Shown in pieces: positions 21,561 to 34,102 of a stretch of DNA of 64,000 bases (the stretch's first letter is position 1; every line of letters begins with the position of its first letter). Position numbers and translations under genes: made by a program. The notes beneath the pieces are model-generated. The model was not told the origin of the DNA and did not search any database. It saw only the letters and a program-made list of their open reading frames with translations. This DNA is from Gnetum montanum (Eukaryota > Streptophyta > Gnetopsida > Gnetales > Gnetaceae), in assembly GCA_015680685.1 (NCBI GenBank), contig MNCI01025300.1:79107-143106 (forward strand). Reading direction: 5' to 3'.

Positions 21561-24500
21561 ATGGGTTCAATTGTCACTTGACCTTTCTCTGAATCATCTT
21601 TGATAGATTCATCATGAAAGGTCAACGAGGTAGGTTTAGGTCGCTCAGCGTTGGAGGGAAACATGACAGCGTGTATCACCTCCTCCTCCACTGGTAAGCT
21701 CTCCACCACAGATATGGATGTTAGCATGCGGACCATAGCCTCACGGTGTTTTTGAGACATCATGATCAGGTCATAGAGGCTTAGCATTGTGTTTTTTTGT
21801 TTCAGAGCCTGTTTGACCTGCGTAAATACGTCGAGTAGGTCCTGTTCTTTGCTAGCTTGTTTTTCCCCCCTCTCTTCTTCCATTCGCCCTAAGAGACGGA
21901 TCTCCCGGGGTGGAATAGCGTCGATCAGAGGGTTGCTCTTTTTCTTTTCGAGGGTGGGTGGCTGTGTTTCTACACCCTTGTCCTGCCTAAGAGGCGCAGA
22001 CGAAGGTATAGAGGCCAAAGGTATGGGCCTAGCAAAGCCTAGCGTAAGGTGATTTTTTGCGGCATTACTAGACATCTCCCCTTCCTTTTGTCTATTAGGT
22101 GATGCGTTAGAGGCTTTCCCCTGCATAAAAGGGGTATCCAGCGATTTTGGCACCCTGAGAATGAAAGGCACCTTAGGTGTGGGTGTGGACATAGCCGTAG
22201 CTTTACTGCTACCGGGAGGTTGAGTTGAATCTGGAGAAGGTGCTCGAATGATGAAGGGTGGCCTTGAGGCACCTTTAGCTGCCGATGAAAAGCTTGTCCC
22301 CCTTGGTGAGTTGGTAGGTACACGCAAAATAGAAGGTTTTTTGGGTGGTACTTTCCTCTCACTGTCCGTAGTCACCACATTGATCGTGTAGGGTGCGTTG
22401 TTTGCATTCAACGGATCCTAGTACACGTGCAATGCTTGATTTTTCGGACGCATTGGACTACTGCCATCTAGCTTCAAATGACCATCATCGATCATGCGTT
22501 GAATGTCATCTTTCAATGGCCAGCAGTAATCTGTGTCGTGACCACACAACTGGTGGTAGTCACAGAAGCGGTCCAGCCTGAAAGACCTCGGAACTGGTGG
22601 TTCATCAGGTAGGGCTAAGGAAGGATTCTTCAGCAATTCACAATGATACCTATGATGCTTCAGAGCTTCCTCGAATACCTTCTTAGGCTGAATGTATCCT
22701 GCCCCTAATAGTTGCTTCAACAGTTTCGAATGTTTGATAGGAAGGGCTGCATACTTTGAGCGATCTTTACGCTCAAAGTTTGTTTTCGGCTAGGGGGGCT
22801 TGTCAACGGCAGATGTGTCTTCGCTAGTGCTGCTCGCACTAGCCATGGTCTCGGGTGATGGTGTAGGTGTCTTCTTGTTTTTGTTCTTAGCGCCCTCAGC
22901 CAACGCAGTTACCATTGTTGTTGTTGTTTTACCTTTATCCTTTCCTTTGTTGTTAGCGTTTTTGTAGGCGACATACACCGGGTCTTTGCTAGCCTTCGCA
23001 GCATCTTGGATGCTTTTAGTTGGGTGAAGGCTTGATGTAAGGAGTTAGGGGAAAGATAATATAGCTTATATTTGATAAAATCATTAACTGCTCCTTTGAA
23101 TATGGCCAGCAAATGGGCCTCCGCAATTGGCTCACGGATTTCATTCAAAGTAGCACTTCATCACTGTATGAACTTTTGGACTGGTTCGAGCGGGTCTTGT
23201 TTCACTCCCATAAGCTAATCTAATGTGACTTCCTGCTTTAGGTTGTATTTAAAGCGAGTTATGAACTGTGTCAGAAGCTCTTCCAAGGTTGAGATGGAAG
23301 AGCGAGAGAGGGCTCGATATCAATCCAAGGCTTTCCCTGCCAGAGACATCGCAAAGACACGGATGATTGTGTGAGGCCACTGCTGTAACAACAAAGATTT
23401 GGATCTGAAGGTGACCAGGTGAGTGTTGGGATATCCCTCCCCATTGTATTTAGTAAAATGAGGTAAGGACATCCCCGCGGGCAATGACAACATGGGGACT
23501 ACTAGACTAATAGGATCATCTTGATAGAAATCCATAATCTGGATAGTGTCTGAGCCAACAGCCTTAAGGCGTCTAACCTCCTCGGTGAGGGTTTGATAAG
23601 TAAAAATGCTTGATCTAAGCCTATAGATGAAGACGCTTGAGCAGGGGGAGCAGGGGGTTGAACCGAAAGAGTGGTGCCAAGGAGTGGAAATGGAGGAATG
23701 GGTTGACTGGCAGGTGGTGCAACGGGGATCCCCGCAGATGAAGCTACCTGCGAAGACCACCACCCACCTGGTTGAGTAGAGAGATTAGCCACCATCGGCT
23801 GCGTGGGATGGGGATAGGGATATTGTGGGACCATCTGCGGAATATGCGTCGCAGGTACAGCCAAGGGTTGGACACCATATACCACAGACTGGTTATGTTG
23901 TGCCATGGGGATGGTCCACTAACTCGCAGCGGGCTGTTGGATGGATGTCTGTGGTTGTGCGATGGCTGTGATCTATTGGGTTGGAGGGGGCAGCAGTGAT
24001 AAAGTCTGCACCAGGCAAGTTGTAGATATGGTTTGGGGTTGGATCTGAGGGATGGAGTAAGGCACGGTGGATGCAGGGACCACCAACGGAATGTTGATTA
24101 TGCGCAGTGATGAGACCGTCCCTAGGTTATTTTGAGGTGGTATTTGTACCTACAAGATGGATGACTGCGTAGTGGCCTGAGGGATGACAGGAATGTGAGC
24201 TTGTGTGGTCATGGTAGAATTAAGAGGGGCGGCTTCTCCGTTGAGAGGGAATAAGGGATTTATGTAGGTATGAGGGCTCAGAGTATGATACGAATGTTCA
24301 TATTGGGCTGCCAATTCGTCATCTTCTTCCTCCCTATTCTGGGGTTCCTGCATAGCCTGAGTAGCCTGACTCTTAGCCATGACCAGTTGTGTTATGATTT
24401 CATGGTAATGTTCCGTCAGAGGAATGATGTTGTAGGCAGTAGGGGTAAAATCCTGACCCCCTCGGTGGATCATCTCAAAATTTTGTTTCGCCTCGATTTC

Positions 24501-24731
24501 GGCTCAGCTAAGGGCAAGCTTTGCCTAGATCTTGACGCAAATGAAGTTATATTCCTTAGGGGTCATGACGGTAAATACGGGATCTTTGCCCTGCAGTCTC
24601 AACGACCGACACGACGGTCCCTGAGGTCCTATAACACCGGAGGCTAGTCTAGTGGCGACGATGGGATTCACAGATGTGGCACCTGAGTCATTTGTAATCA
24701 TTGCAGCTGTGGTTGCGTATGAAGAATCCAT
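21561..24731 (-). pseudogene. Gag of B (decayed)
   Basis: The start is M24731 (MDSSYATTAAMITNDSG), about 230 bp from the primer-binding site. A short N-terminal region includes VMTPKEYNFICVKI, then an acidic QNREEEDDELAAQYEHSYH segment and a long Pro/Gln-rich stretch (23500-24150). The capsid is marked by LPAGMSLPHFTKYNGEG (about 23480). The nucleocapsid has a CxxHxxxGHxTxxC-type knuckle (CDYHQLCGHDTDYC, about 22510-22570). A Pro/Ser/Lys-rich linker (21561-22411) joins it to protease. Several stops and frameshifts interrupt it. A and H carry recognisably related Gag. Confidence 0.8.
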
Positions 24732-24960
24732 TGGTCAAGCAGATTAATGACAATAAATGACTAGATCTAAAAGGCGATGGACAAGCAAAATCGTGATTAG
24801 GCTTTCTACCCTGTAGGATTTCAAAGGAATCGTTACTGTGACCGATCTACACTGCACGCCTTTTTTGTAAACTTCCTAGAGGTATTAAGTTTACATTTTA
24901 GCAACACGGGTATAGATCGCTTATAGGGCTACCCATAAAAATATGAATCGAAGGTTCAGT

Positions 24961-24977
24961 CCCTCCTTCTAGAGCCA
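24961..24977 (-). other. Primer-binding site of B
   Basis: Minus-strand TGGCTCTAGAAGGAGGG starts 6 nt after the 5' LTR end. It matches the sites of A (2005-2021) and H (47190-47205) at the same distance within 1-2 nt. The 5' untranslated leader lies between it and the Gag start at 24731. Confidence 0.7.
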
Positions 24978-24983
24978 GAAAAC

Positions 24984-26580
24984 TGTAACGATGGAAAATG
25001 TCGGCAGCTAGAATACCAAACAAAATCCGTGTACGCAGTCTTAACCACGGATCTGTGCGAGGGCTGTGCTGGGGAAAATGAATCCGTAGTGCCCTGAATG
25101 ATCTTGTCGATCAGACAGGGACTTACTAAATCAATAAATTGATAAAGATTATAGACGTTTCGTGGGACGATCTGATTCGATAAATCGCGAAAGGAGAGGA
25201 AAACGATGTAAATAAATTGCAATAATGACAACGTTAATGCGACAAAGGGAATCAGATCTAAGAAAAATGCATGATTTCAAGATCTATACTTTGACCCGAA
25301 AGAAACGAGTATTTTGTATACAAAGTTACAATGGGAAGATTCCGATTATCTTGTGTGGAGCATACACAAAATAATAAGAAAACTTTTTAACAAGGAGTGC
25401 AGAATGGAGCTCGGTCTACCTTAAAAGCCAAAGACGGAGTGCAAGGAAGGTCAATCTTCGATGCCTATCAACCAACTGTGTCTGGCCAATAGATCTTGCC
25501 AACCGCACCAGATGATCTCGCGATCTCTGCTCTATCTTCTTTGCTTTGGATAGTCTCTGCTCAAAACTGCCAAGGATCACCGATGGGAGGACTGTATTTT
25601 CGCCAAAGTGTATGATCGCTCCTGCTGTCAAAATGCTCCAAGAATGTTTCTTGTTTCTGCTTAAGGATGATAACTGCCGAAAGTTGAAGATGTCAGCTGC
25701 TACCCCTCTCAAAAAAAAATGTCCCAAACTCCCTCTTTTCTTCGCCAACTGGGGTATTTTATAACATACGAAAAAGGCACGGCCTTGATGACATGTGTCC
25801 CGAAATTTCCAGATGCCATTGACTTGACGAACTCGTTATGTCACATCACATTGCGACGTACACTATCAACACTTTGCTGAAGCTGCTTCAAGATTACGCA
25901 CAAATACGCTTATTGGCATATTGCGCGTATGAATAGCAAATGCGTAACTGCTTTAGCTGGATTTACACTGTATTTCACTTGTTTACGCTGCGTCGCGTGG
26001 TAGAGCGTAACAAAGCATGGAAATAGTGAGTTAGGCTATTTTACGCTCATTTACGCAACAAAGGGTAGTGAAGCGTAAAACATGATCAACCCGACAATAA
26101 AATACGCTGACGTACGCTGCGTAGCGTAACGAGCGTAAGGCGATCAATCTACAAAAAAAAGGGACCGATCTGTTGCGCTTCCCTTAGACTTTTCTTTTGA
26201 CCTTTCTGAAGCTCATTACACTGCCTTGCGTAATAGAGCGTAAACCTGACCCTGGGCAAAAGACTTAGCCGGATATGCGAGAAGTCGCATGTTATGCTGC
26301 TCAGGCCTTAAACTTCACCAAATCTGTTGAAGTAAGTCACCTTCTGATGTCGAACTATGTTAAGCAGAATTACGCTAAGCGTCATTACGCTATGTTGCAT
26401 GATGTAGCGTAAAGATAGAAAACATAGTAAAATTGAAATTTGTAAGGAACTTGGAGACTTGATGCCAGGCGCCGTTTCTCCTTGCTTTGCCTTGTTCTAC
26501 TTTCCAGAATTCTGTCACGAACCTTTGCTTGAATTGCGAATCTTCACCTGAGGCTGATTCACAATTTTTATGGTGTTTCA
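24984..26580 (-). repeat. 5' LTR of B
   Basis: It pairs with 9969-11564 from end to end with no large insertion. Differences seen in the first 145 bases are all transitions (C/T or A/G). The AGCGTAA/TTACGCT clusters are present in both copies (here 26104-26124 and 26371-26411). Confidence 0.9.
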
Positions 26581-26585
26581 TGGGG
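26581..26585. repeat. Target site duplication of B, right copy (TGGGG)
   Basis: It is identical to 9964-9968. Removing B and one copy restores the integrase frame of element I across the junction. Confidence 0.9.
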
Positions 26586-27600
26586 GACATATAGGACCTA
26601 GAGCTATGGCTACAAAGATTAGACGGTTAGGCTATTATTGGCTCTATATGAAAAAAAATTACCTACATAAGGTTAAAACTTAGGATATGTTCCAAAAACA
26701 TAGTAACCTCATACATGTATTACTATTTGAGTTGCAAACTACTCAGATTACTTCAATGGTGGGAGTTGGATATCATTGGACCTATAATGCCTAATTCTTC
26801 CGCAAGGCATGGCTTCAGCATTATCATAACTAAATACTTTACAAAGTGGATTGGGGCTATTATCTTAAGAAGAACAACATTTGAATAAGTTTGTAGATTC
26901 ATCTTGGACAATATATTAGTCCATTTTGGCATACCTATGATAATTTTTATAAACAAACCATAATTTAGTAGCCACAAAAACAAGAACTTCTATCATGACC
27001 TAAGCATTAAGCATTCTTTCTCATTACCATATTATCCTCAAGATAATTAACAGGTTAAAGCAAGCAATAACGCCATCATCAACTTGCTCAAGAAGATGTT
27101 AAACAATAGAAAACACAAGTCACATGAGTGGCTCATCCATGCACTTTGGGCTTACTAAACAACATATCAAACTACAATAGGTGTAACACTATATAGTCTT
27201 GTCTATGATTCTAAAGCTATTTTTCCTCTTAAATTGTAGGTACCATCACTATGAGTAGTCCTATATGACTTCATCGATGACAAATAGAATAAGCAATTTC
27301 ATGTCATGGACCTAGACTCAGTGGAAGAATAGCAAGTGTGAATGCTTACTCACATCAAGCACTACTAGGGGAGGTAAAAGGATAGCACTACCATAACTCC
27401 AGCAAGCACATGATCAAGGAAGAGGACCTAGTCCTCAAAGCTATGTGTGAGCATATGGACAAATCCTAAACTAATTTGAAAGGGCCTTTCTTGATCACCA
27501 AGGCCTACAATAGTGAGACCTACTAGATATCAAACATGAATGCAAATGAGCTAGCCAATCTGGTCAACCATTCCTATCTGAAACCTTACTAGATGTAGCA
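26586..27600 (+). pseudogene. Integrase of element I, part 2
   Basis: It continues the integrase frame cut at 9968. HIGPRAMATKIRRLGYYWLY corresponds to RAMASKIHRLGYYWPY in B. The core follows (WWELDIIGPIMPNSS and the FTKWIGA segment, about 26755-26860), then NKVKASNNAIINLLKKM-like sequence (27050-27100). The C-terminal DLVLKAMCEHMDKS and LKGPFLITKAYN blocks are at 27430-27510. Stops and indels are frequent, more than in B, so I is older. The end is placed where similarity to integrase stops. Confidence 0.75.
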
Positions 27601-28769
27601 AATGAAAATCGATCATCAACATTAGCAGCATCTACAAATAATAATCTAGCCTACATGACATTGTTTGTACAATAATGAAACATCCTTCTATGGCCTACTA
27701 AGATTTTAAACTGAAAACATGGCATGCCACAATAATAAACTGGAAACATTGGTGGCCTTGGTGGCATGGTTTTATTTTATGTGGTCATATACATTATAAT
27801 GTAACAACATGTTTATTTGCTTGATTTTTCTTGTCTTATTAGAGTTATTCTTGTAGGATGAAACCTAGAGTCATTGTGGAGGTGCAACTCACTACTGTAG
27901 TAAGTCACCACGTGATCTCGATGTGCAAGATTTGATGAGTTTGTCCTACCATGCCAAAAGTACTTGTTTCATATCATTTCTATCACCATTTCCTTGTGTC
28001 CAAACCCCATAGCCTGATTATAATATTCCTTATCTTGGATGGAAATGTTAACTAAAATTTGATACTTAGGCATTATGGTTGTATGACATCCCTTCATCAT
28101 GCTACATAGTCAAGTCCACTTGAAAGTAACACATCTCATTTAGTGGGAAACCACCTATGCCATCAAAAGCAGCACATCTCACTTGGTGGGAAAAACCAAA
28201 TCAAAACTAGATTTTGCAAAGAAACCTAATGAAGGTTTCACCCTTAAAAAAAAGAAAGGATAAGAAAATTGCTAAGAAGCCAAATAACCAATGAAGCCTA
28301 AAGAATAAATCAACGGCTCTAAACATTCAAAGGAAGAAGTCTAAGAGCCAAGCTAACCTTGGAGCAAGTGTTGATTTCTCAAACACATTTGTTGAGTGAA
28401 CCACACTTTAAATCATGAAGTGTGAAGCTCAAATGAGTTAACCAACATGTTTGTGCCAAATTGTAGCCATTATGTTAATGCTTAGAATGCATTTTCAACC
28501 TTCATGACCATTTTTATATCACCTCATTACCTATTACCCCGTCATAACCTCATCCCATCATCATGAGCACTCTTGAGCATGGTTTGACACCATTGAATCA
28601 AGCATGGAGAAGGAACATTGGTGATGGACTTGTAGTGGTGTTTTTTATTCTTTGTCAATGTCCTTTAGGTCAATCCTCTAGAGATCAACAAAGAGGGGCC
28701 AATGAAACACCATCAAAAATTCATGTTGCACCCTTCATTTTCAAACTTGAGGCAAGGATTCCTTGTAAA
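27601..28769 (+). other. 3' untranslated region of element I
   Basis: It lies between integrase and the 3' LTR. I see no recognisable protein; the 75-codon frame at 28563-28790 is probably chance. The purine-rich stretch just before the LTR (TTGAGGCAAGGATTCCTTG, 28747-28765) is a poor polypurine tract. Confidence 0.5.
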
Positions 28770-29455
28770 TGTGAGATATGTAGCCCATGAGCTATAATTT
28801 TGCATACTTTAAATTTTTTGGACTAAAAAATACTTCAAAAGTTATTATTACCTGACTTCCCAAGTTGAAAAGTACCTCATGTCTATATTTGGGCTTGGGA
28901 AGGCTGAAAATGCCTTGGGAATGACTAACATTGGCATTTCAATAGAATTTTGTAGGGGTGTAGCCAAAACTACACTAAAGCCATCTACAGTAGATGGGGA
29001 AATTCTATTTTGTTGTAAGAGGTGGTAGTGGCCAGCGTAGTTACCACCAAGACCCAAAAAAGTGTAATGTTGGAACTATTAGGATTTCCAATGTTTTCCA
29101 ATAGTGGCCAACATAGTCTTTCTAAGCTTTTAGTATGTTTTCAACGAAAGGACATGACAATGTAGTTGTAGCTCCAATGTAGTTGCAACTCTAGCATAGT
29201 TGTAGCTCTAGTGTAGTTACAAATCAAATGTAGTTACAACTCTAGTGTAATTACAACTTCAACATAGTCCACCAAAGCTAGCACAGTAAGGATGGTGCTA
29301 GCATAGTCACAAAAGTTTTTTTACTATTTACAATCAATGAATGAATTTTTTGGTTGTAATCCATACCAAACTTACTATAAATGAAAACTACGCTAATATT
29401 TGATAGCTATTGAAACTATAAATTGACACCAATCTATTAGTAGTCATGGAAATGG
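28770..29455 (+). repeat. 3' LTR of element I, first half
   Basis: It starts TGTGAGATATGTAGCCCATG. The LTR of H starts at 46037 (TGTGGGACTTGTAGCCCATG) and K is a minus-strand copy ending at 44571. All three share the block with TCTATATTTGGGCTTGG and AAAATGCCTTGGGA. The LTR is cut at 29455 by C and resumes at 35336. Confidence 0.75.
29158..29275. repeat. Short tandem repeat with TGTAGTTNNAACTC units in the LTR of I
   Basis: About six units of roughly 18-20 bp such as AATGTAGTTGCAACTCTAG and GTGTAGTTACAAATCA. Related TGTAGTT units occur in the LTR of H at 46380-46430. Confidence 0.6.
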
Positions 29456-30730
29456 TGTAGACCTTTTGGTTTTGGTATGTCAAAATGTTAAGAAAATGGA
29501 AGATAAGTTTGTTTGCATGTTTTGGATTGTTGTGCTTGCAGGACAAGATTGAGCAAGAGAAAAGGACTCAAGGACTTACAAGTAGATTTAGGATCACAAG
29601 AAGTCAAGGGAGAATTGACGAATATAAAGAATTCAAGTAAAATATATCTATTTTTGTTGAGGATGATTCCTGGATGTTTTGACATGTTTTGGAGTGATTT
29701 TGACACATTTTGCTGAGTGTAGGAGGTTACAACATCTATGGGGGCTTGTTTAGAGGCATCTAGAGGCTCCCAGCATCAAAACGAGTAGTTTTATTTTTGG
29801 CCCCTAAAAAAGAGACGCCTTTCATATATCAAAGATGCCTTTGTGATAGGTAGTACAGTCAAAGATGTTTGTGCAAAATAGCAAAATGTCTTTCTCAAAA
29901 AAAGATGTCTTTCATAGGCAAAGATATCTTTATAGGATGAAGGCCAATACCAGAAAGATGTCTTCCACAAGACAAATACATCTTCCAAAATGAAGACTTT
30001 AGAAAGATGTCTTTTAAGAAATAACGATTTCTTTCTAGTATTGAAGGAAAATTTAGAGAGATATCTCCACCACAAGAAAGACATCTTTCATGACCATTAT
30101 TGACCATTAGCTAGCCATTACATGAGTTCTAAGATGGATTTAGAAACATGAAACTTATAAGAAGACTTAATGTGCATTGAAAAATGTGCAAGACTTATTG
30201 TATTCATTGTACAATCATTTGTAATCATTGAATTCTTAGTTACTCCTCATTGTATTATCATTTTATCTTTGTAAAGTTTGTTGTTCCTAACTTTACAAGG
30301 ATCAACAAACTGAGTTGCAATTATCCCTTGTAATTCCTATTCTTGTTGCCCTATAGGGTTGATGTGCTTAAGCATGTTGAGATCCTATGGGATTGAGTTG
30401 TTGGTGCTACACACTCTGGTGCAAAGCTCAAGATTGTAAAGGTTGTGGGAACCTTAAAATCACATTTCCAAGCCTGACAGGACCTTTTAGGGTTGAGTGA
30501 TTTGTGTTGTAGTATAATACTTCAAGGAAGGGCTTGATGACTATACAAGGTGTGGACCCTTCGATCACATTTTTAGAAAAAAGAAAGGCTAAAGGTGTGC
30601 TCGTGAACTACCCTTTGTGTATGGACTACCCAAGTTGGGAAACCACATTAAAATTGGTGTGTGCTTTGTGTTAAAGAATTTTTATTTTGGGAAGTTATTC
30701 ATTCCCATTTTCTAAGTTCAATGATCCATA
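29456..30730 (+). repeat. 5' LTR of C
   Basis: It runs from TGTAGACCTTTTGG to CAATGATCCATA. It carries about nine AAAGATGTCTTT-like palindromes at 29810-30090, then the CCTATAGGGTTGATGTGCTT block (30351) and GTTGTGGGAACC-like blocks shared with J and D. Confidence 0.8.
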
Positions 30731-30732
30731 AG

Positions 30733-30744
30733 AGGTATGAAAGC
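30733..30744 (+). other. Primer-binding site of C (initiator Met tRNA type)
   Basis: AGGTATGAAAGC is a decayed form of the common TGGTATCAGAGC. It lies 2 nt after the LTR end. D has the closer TAGTATCAAAGC at the same place. Confidence 0.65.
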
Positions 30745-30774
30745 TTGGCACTCTTGTCCTCTTCATCAATCCCA

Positions 30775-32140
30775 ATGGAAGGGGCATTCAACATCAGGGA
30801 TACTTGGTCAAGGAAACTAACTGTGTTTATCAACTATAGTATCCAATCTCTATATCATACCTACCAAAAATGTAAATATTTCATTCTATTTAGAAATAAA
30901 AGTATCTACTCTTGTAAGTCTAATAGTGTTTGTGATATTAATGAAATGTATGGAATATTTTGCAATGAGATTCTTTATTTTCAAAATTTATGCATTGAGA
31001 TAAAATATGCTTTTCATGTTAAGGAAATGAAAATTACAATTCTTAATGATGAATGTTCTTATCTCAAGAAATAAACCTTAGATCTTAAGGCTGAGGTTCA
31101 AAAACTAACCTATGTGAACATGCAAATGAATAAGAACTCTTTTTCTAAAGACCAAAAGCAAATAGATGAATGTCTTAGAAATTTCTCAAAATAAAATTGA
31201 TCCAATTCATGCAAAGGTAGAGGAAGAGGTAAGGAAAGAGGTAAAAATATTTCAAATTCTAATTTTGATCTTTCTTCTACAGAATATTGGATATGTAGTG
31301 GAAGATCCCATTTGACCTCCAAATGCCCCAATGCTTACAAGTTTCAAAAGAAAGAGTATGGTGAAGAAACTAGAAGAAGTAACCCTCATACGACCTAGAA
31401 TTATGAAGATGCATCAACTCAAGAAGATAAAAAAGAAAATAATTTCTTCACCAATTGGGATGATGTAGACCAAGGCAAGGAAAAGATAGGTGACAACTCA
31501 AAATATCCTCATCTCATCTATATGGCTCTCATAGATGAAAATGTTGGCCTTTCTAATAATGATGATCAATCTGAGAATGTAGAAGAAAAGTATGACCTAT
31601 TGTGTAAGTTTGAAAGCCTTTGTGTAAAGTTAACTAATCAAGTAAAAGCTAAGGATCAAGATATTTCTCCATTAAATTTAACAATTTTTGATCTCACAAA
31701 AGAAATCTCAGACCTCAAGGCTAAGAATAAAGAGCTAATCCAATCTTATGAGAAAATCACAGAAGAACTTCTAGATGTCAAACTTGTGAAGGAGAGGTTG
31801 GATAAGGGAAAAGAATCTCTTTAAATAGTTCTTGTACAAGGAAAAATTCCAAATCAAAAAAGTGTTCTAGGATGTTATCAATAGGAATAAGCATCTACAT
31901 CAACCTCATCTAAACAAGAGACCACTCCAAAAGTTGAGATAAACACTAGCACTACAAGTAATGAAAAGGTAACTCCAAAGGTAAATTAATTTAATCAGAA
32001 TAGAAATATTATATGTTACTACTATAATAGGCTAGGACACAAGCAATGGAATTGTAATTTAAAATATTATCACTTGAATAACTAGTCATATCATCAAATG
32101 CGTTATCCAAATGTGTTAAGAAATTTAACCTTGTAGGACC
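30775..32140 (+). pseudogene. Gag of C
   Basis: It starts MEGAFNIRD 44 nt from the LTR end. The capsid region looks deleted or scrambled compared with D. A first zinc knuckle (YWICSGRSHLTSKCPN, about 31285-31335, first Cys lost) matches D (FWICGGRGHVASKYPN). A coiled coil rich in Lys and Glu follows (31522-31824), then a second knuckle, CYYYNRLGHKQWNC (about 32005-32055). The two-knuckle layout with a coiled coil between recalls the Gag of SIRE-like Copia elements. Several TAG/TAA stops are present. Confidence 0.7.
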
Positions 32141-34088
32141 ATAGGAAGACTCAAAAAAATAAGGGAGTAAAGAAATTTTAGTGAATCAAGAAAAAGAAGG
32201 ATGAGAATGAGAAGATAATCTCCAACAAATTTGTGGGAGGAGTTCAAGCCTTGAAGATTGAGGAAGTCTACAGAAAATGAGAAACCTTGAAAGGGAACTT
32301 TCATTCTCTAACATTGTAAGAATCTTCACTCTCTTTGACAACAAAGGTAAGTAGACATAAGTATTTAGGTTATTTTAAGACTATGAAAAATTATCTCTAG
32401 GTTCTATAAATATTAAGATAAGCATATTTGATATGATTATTGGCTGTCAAATAAAATGCTATCATCTATGTATATGTGATTATGCTATTTTTTGTGTACA
32501 TATGAGCATGATGTGATGAAAAATAACTTGATTAGTTTATGGTTGAATGTCAGGCTTGTGCTACTTTAAGGTTTTTATTGATAAATAATATTTTGGATTC
32601 TTAACAAGATTGTATTATTTTCAAGTTGTTTGAAACCATTGACTATAATTCATGGACCAAAATATTTTTGCTAAACATTCATTACTACTTAAAAATATTT
32701 GTATTATGTTCCATATGATTTGGCATAGTTTCTTCCCTAGGAAATCATAAAGTCCAATCTCTTTTGAAAGATTTTTGATGTTTGATAATTAAGCATTGGA
32801 TTTGGTACCTTTTAATATAATTCATGTATCATCTAATAAAAGAAACATTTCAATAGGAATTATTTGCTTTTTTTATGAGGCCTCAAAATTGATCTTGATA
32901 TGACACTCTAGATTTATGGAGACATCACCTAGTAACTTGTGTGTTTCTCAAAGGAATTGTGATGTTTATGTCTATGTTCTTGTGATGATTCTTGGTAAGT
33001 TATATATATTTTTTCATGATTGGAAGTGTTTTAGTCTTTTTTTGAGTTAACTAATGGGAAACCTTAGTCGCCATACTTGATCTTAGAATTTCTTTGTAGC
33101 ATGAAGATCCTCAACAGAAGAATAACAATTAGTATCAATCTCTCTACAATACATGTTTCAAAAGATGGGTCATATATGTAGGGGAAGCCTTTAGTGATTC
33201 TCTCAAAGATATGATATCATAATTTCTAAGCTTTCTATATCTAACACCTATATCAGACAATAGGCAAGGAAGAGAATATTCATCTGGTAAAGAAAAAGAG
33301 GATATTTATTTATCAATTTTTATCTAAAGATGATCTTTATTGATGAAAGCTCTTGAACTTTATGTGTTATATAAACTTGTGAGCACTAAGTTTAGGATTT
33401 AATGGTTCATGTCTAACCTTTTATATGTTGGGGGTGTATCATTTTAAGTCCCTAAGATCCTTTTCTGTAACAATATATATAGAGGCAATTTGTTTATCAT
33501 ATATTAGTTTATGAATTTTGTAAATAATTGGCTGTGATATTTTGATATATTTTGACTTTTCAGCATGATAATATCTATAGCTTAAACGTTGAATATACAT
33601 GTTTTTATTCACTTGTCTTGAAATTGCTCTTTAATTATTAAAAGAATATTGGTTTAGAGGTAGGTTACTTGCTCTTAAATATCTTTTGAAAAGCTTGAAT
33701 CAAGTATGTTTCTCGTTATTGTGGATAGATGAAGGGACACTTTTGATAAACACTTATTTTACTTCATTAGCCCTATGAAATTAATGAGATGTGTATTCTT
33801 CATATGGTTTCCTTGCAAAATGTTTGTTTGTTATGCACAATTATATTATGAAACAGTTTTACAAGTATTTGGATGAATTCTTTTGGGTACTGACCATACA
33901 AGAGGAGAGTTTTGTTATGTCATGGTACTTCATAACTAAATGTTTTTATTCTAAAATGATATATCTTTAAGATACAAGTTTATATGCATCATCCTTTTCG
34001 GTCATGTCCAAAAAAGGGAAGAAGTAGGTAAAATGTGTTATTATTTTGTTTTTAGACTAAGGAAATTTCTTAAGTTCTGGACATTACC
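32141..34088 (+). other. Non-coding interior of C
   Basis: AT-rich sequence of about 1.9 kb where protease, integrase and RT would lie in a complete Copia element. No such motif (for example YVDD or integrase HHCC) is seen in any frame. No other feature was recognised. Confidence 0.55.
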
Positions 34089-34102
34089 AGAAAGAGGGAG
34101 AT
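34089..34102 (+). other. Polypurine tract of C
   Basis: AGAAAGAGGGAGAT directly precedes the TG of the 3' LTR, the usual Copia arrangement. Confidence 0.75.

Larger units (their letters stand above)
9969..26580 (-). mobile_element. Element B: complete 16.6-kb Tat-like retrotransposon with antisense genes
   Basis: It has two LTRs of 1596 and 1597 bp and an exact 5-bp duplication. Reading right to left, the order is 5' LTR, primer-binding site, gag, protease, a 4-kb block coding on the other strand, RT, RNase H, second RNase H, integrase, 3' untranslated region, polypurine tract and 3' LTR. The dual RNase H and large size point to the Tat lineage of Ty3/gypsy. By eye, about one base in nine differs between the LTRs in the first 145 bases, all transitions. 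All genes are broken by stops or frameshifts. It is inserted in integrase of element I, its own relative. Confidence 0.9.

Noticed and set aside
24270-24647. 125-codon plus-strand frame in B
   Set aside because: It is the shadow of the N-terminal Gag on the minus strand.
28563-28790. 75-codon plus-strand frame before the LTR of I
   Set aside because: It crosses the LTR start, has no domain and is not kept elsewhere.
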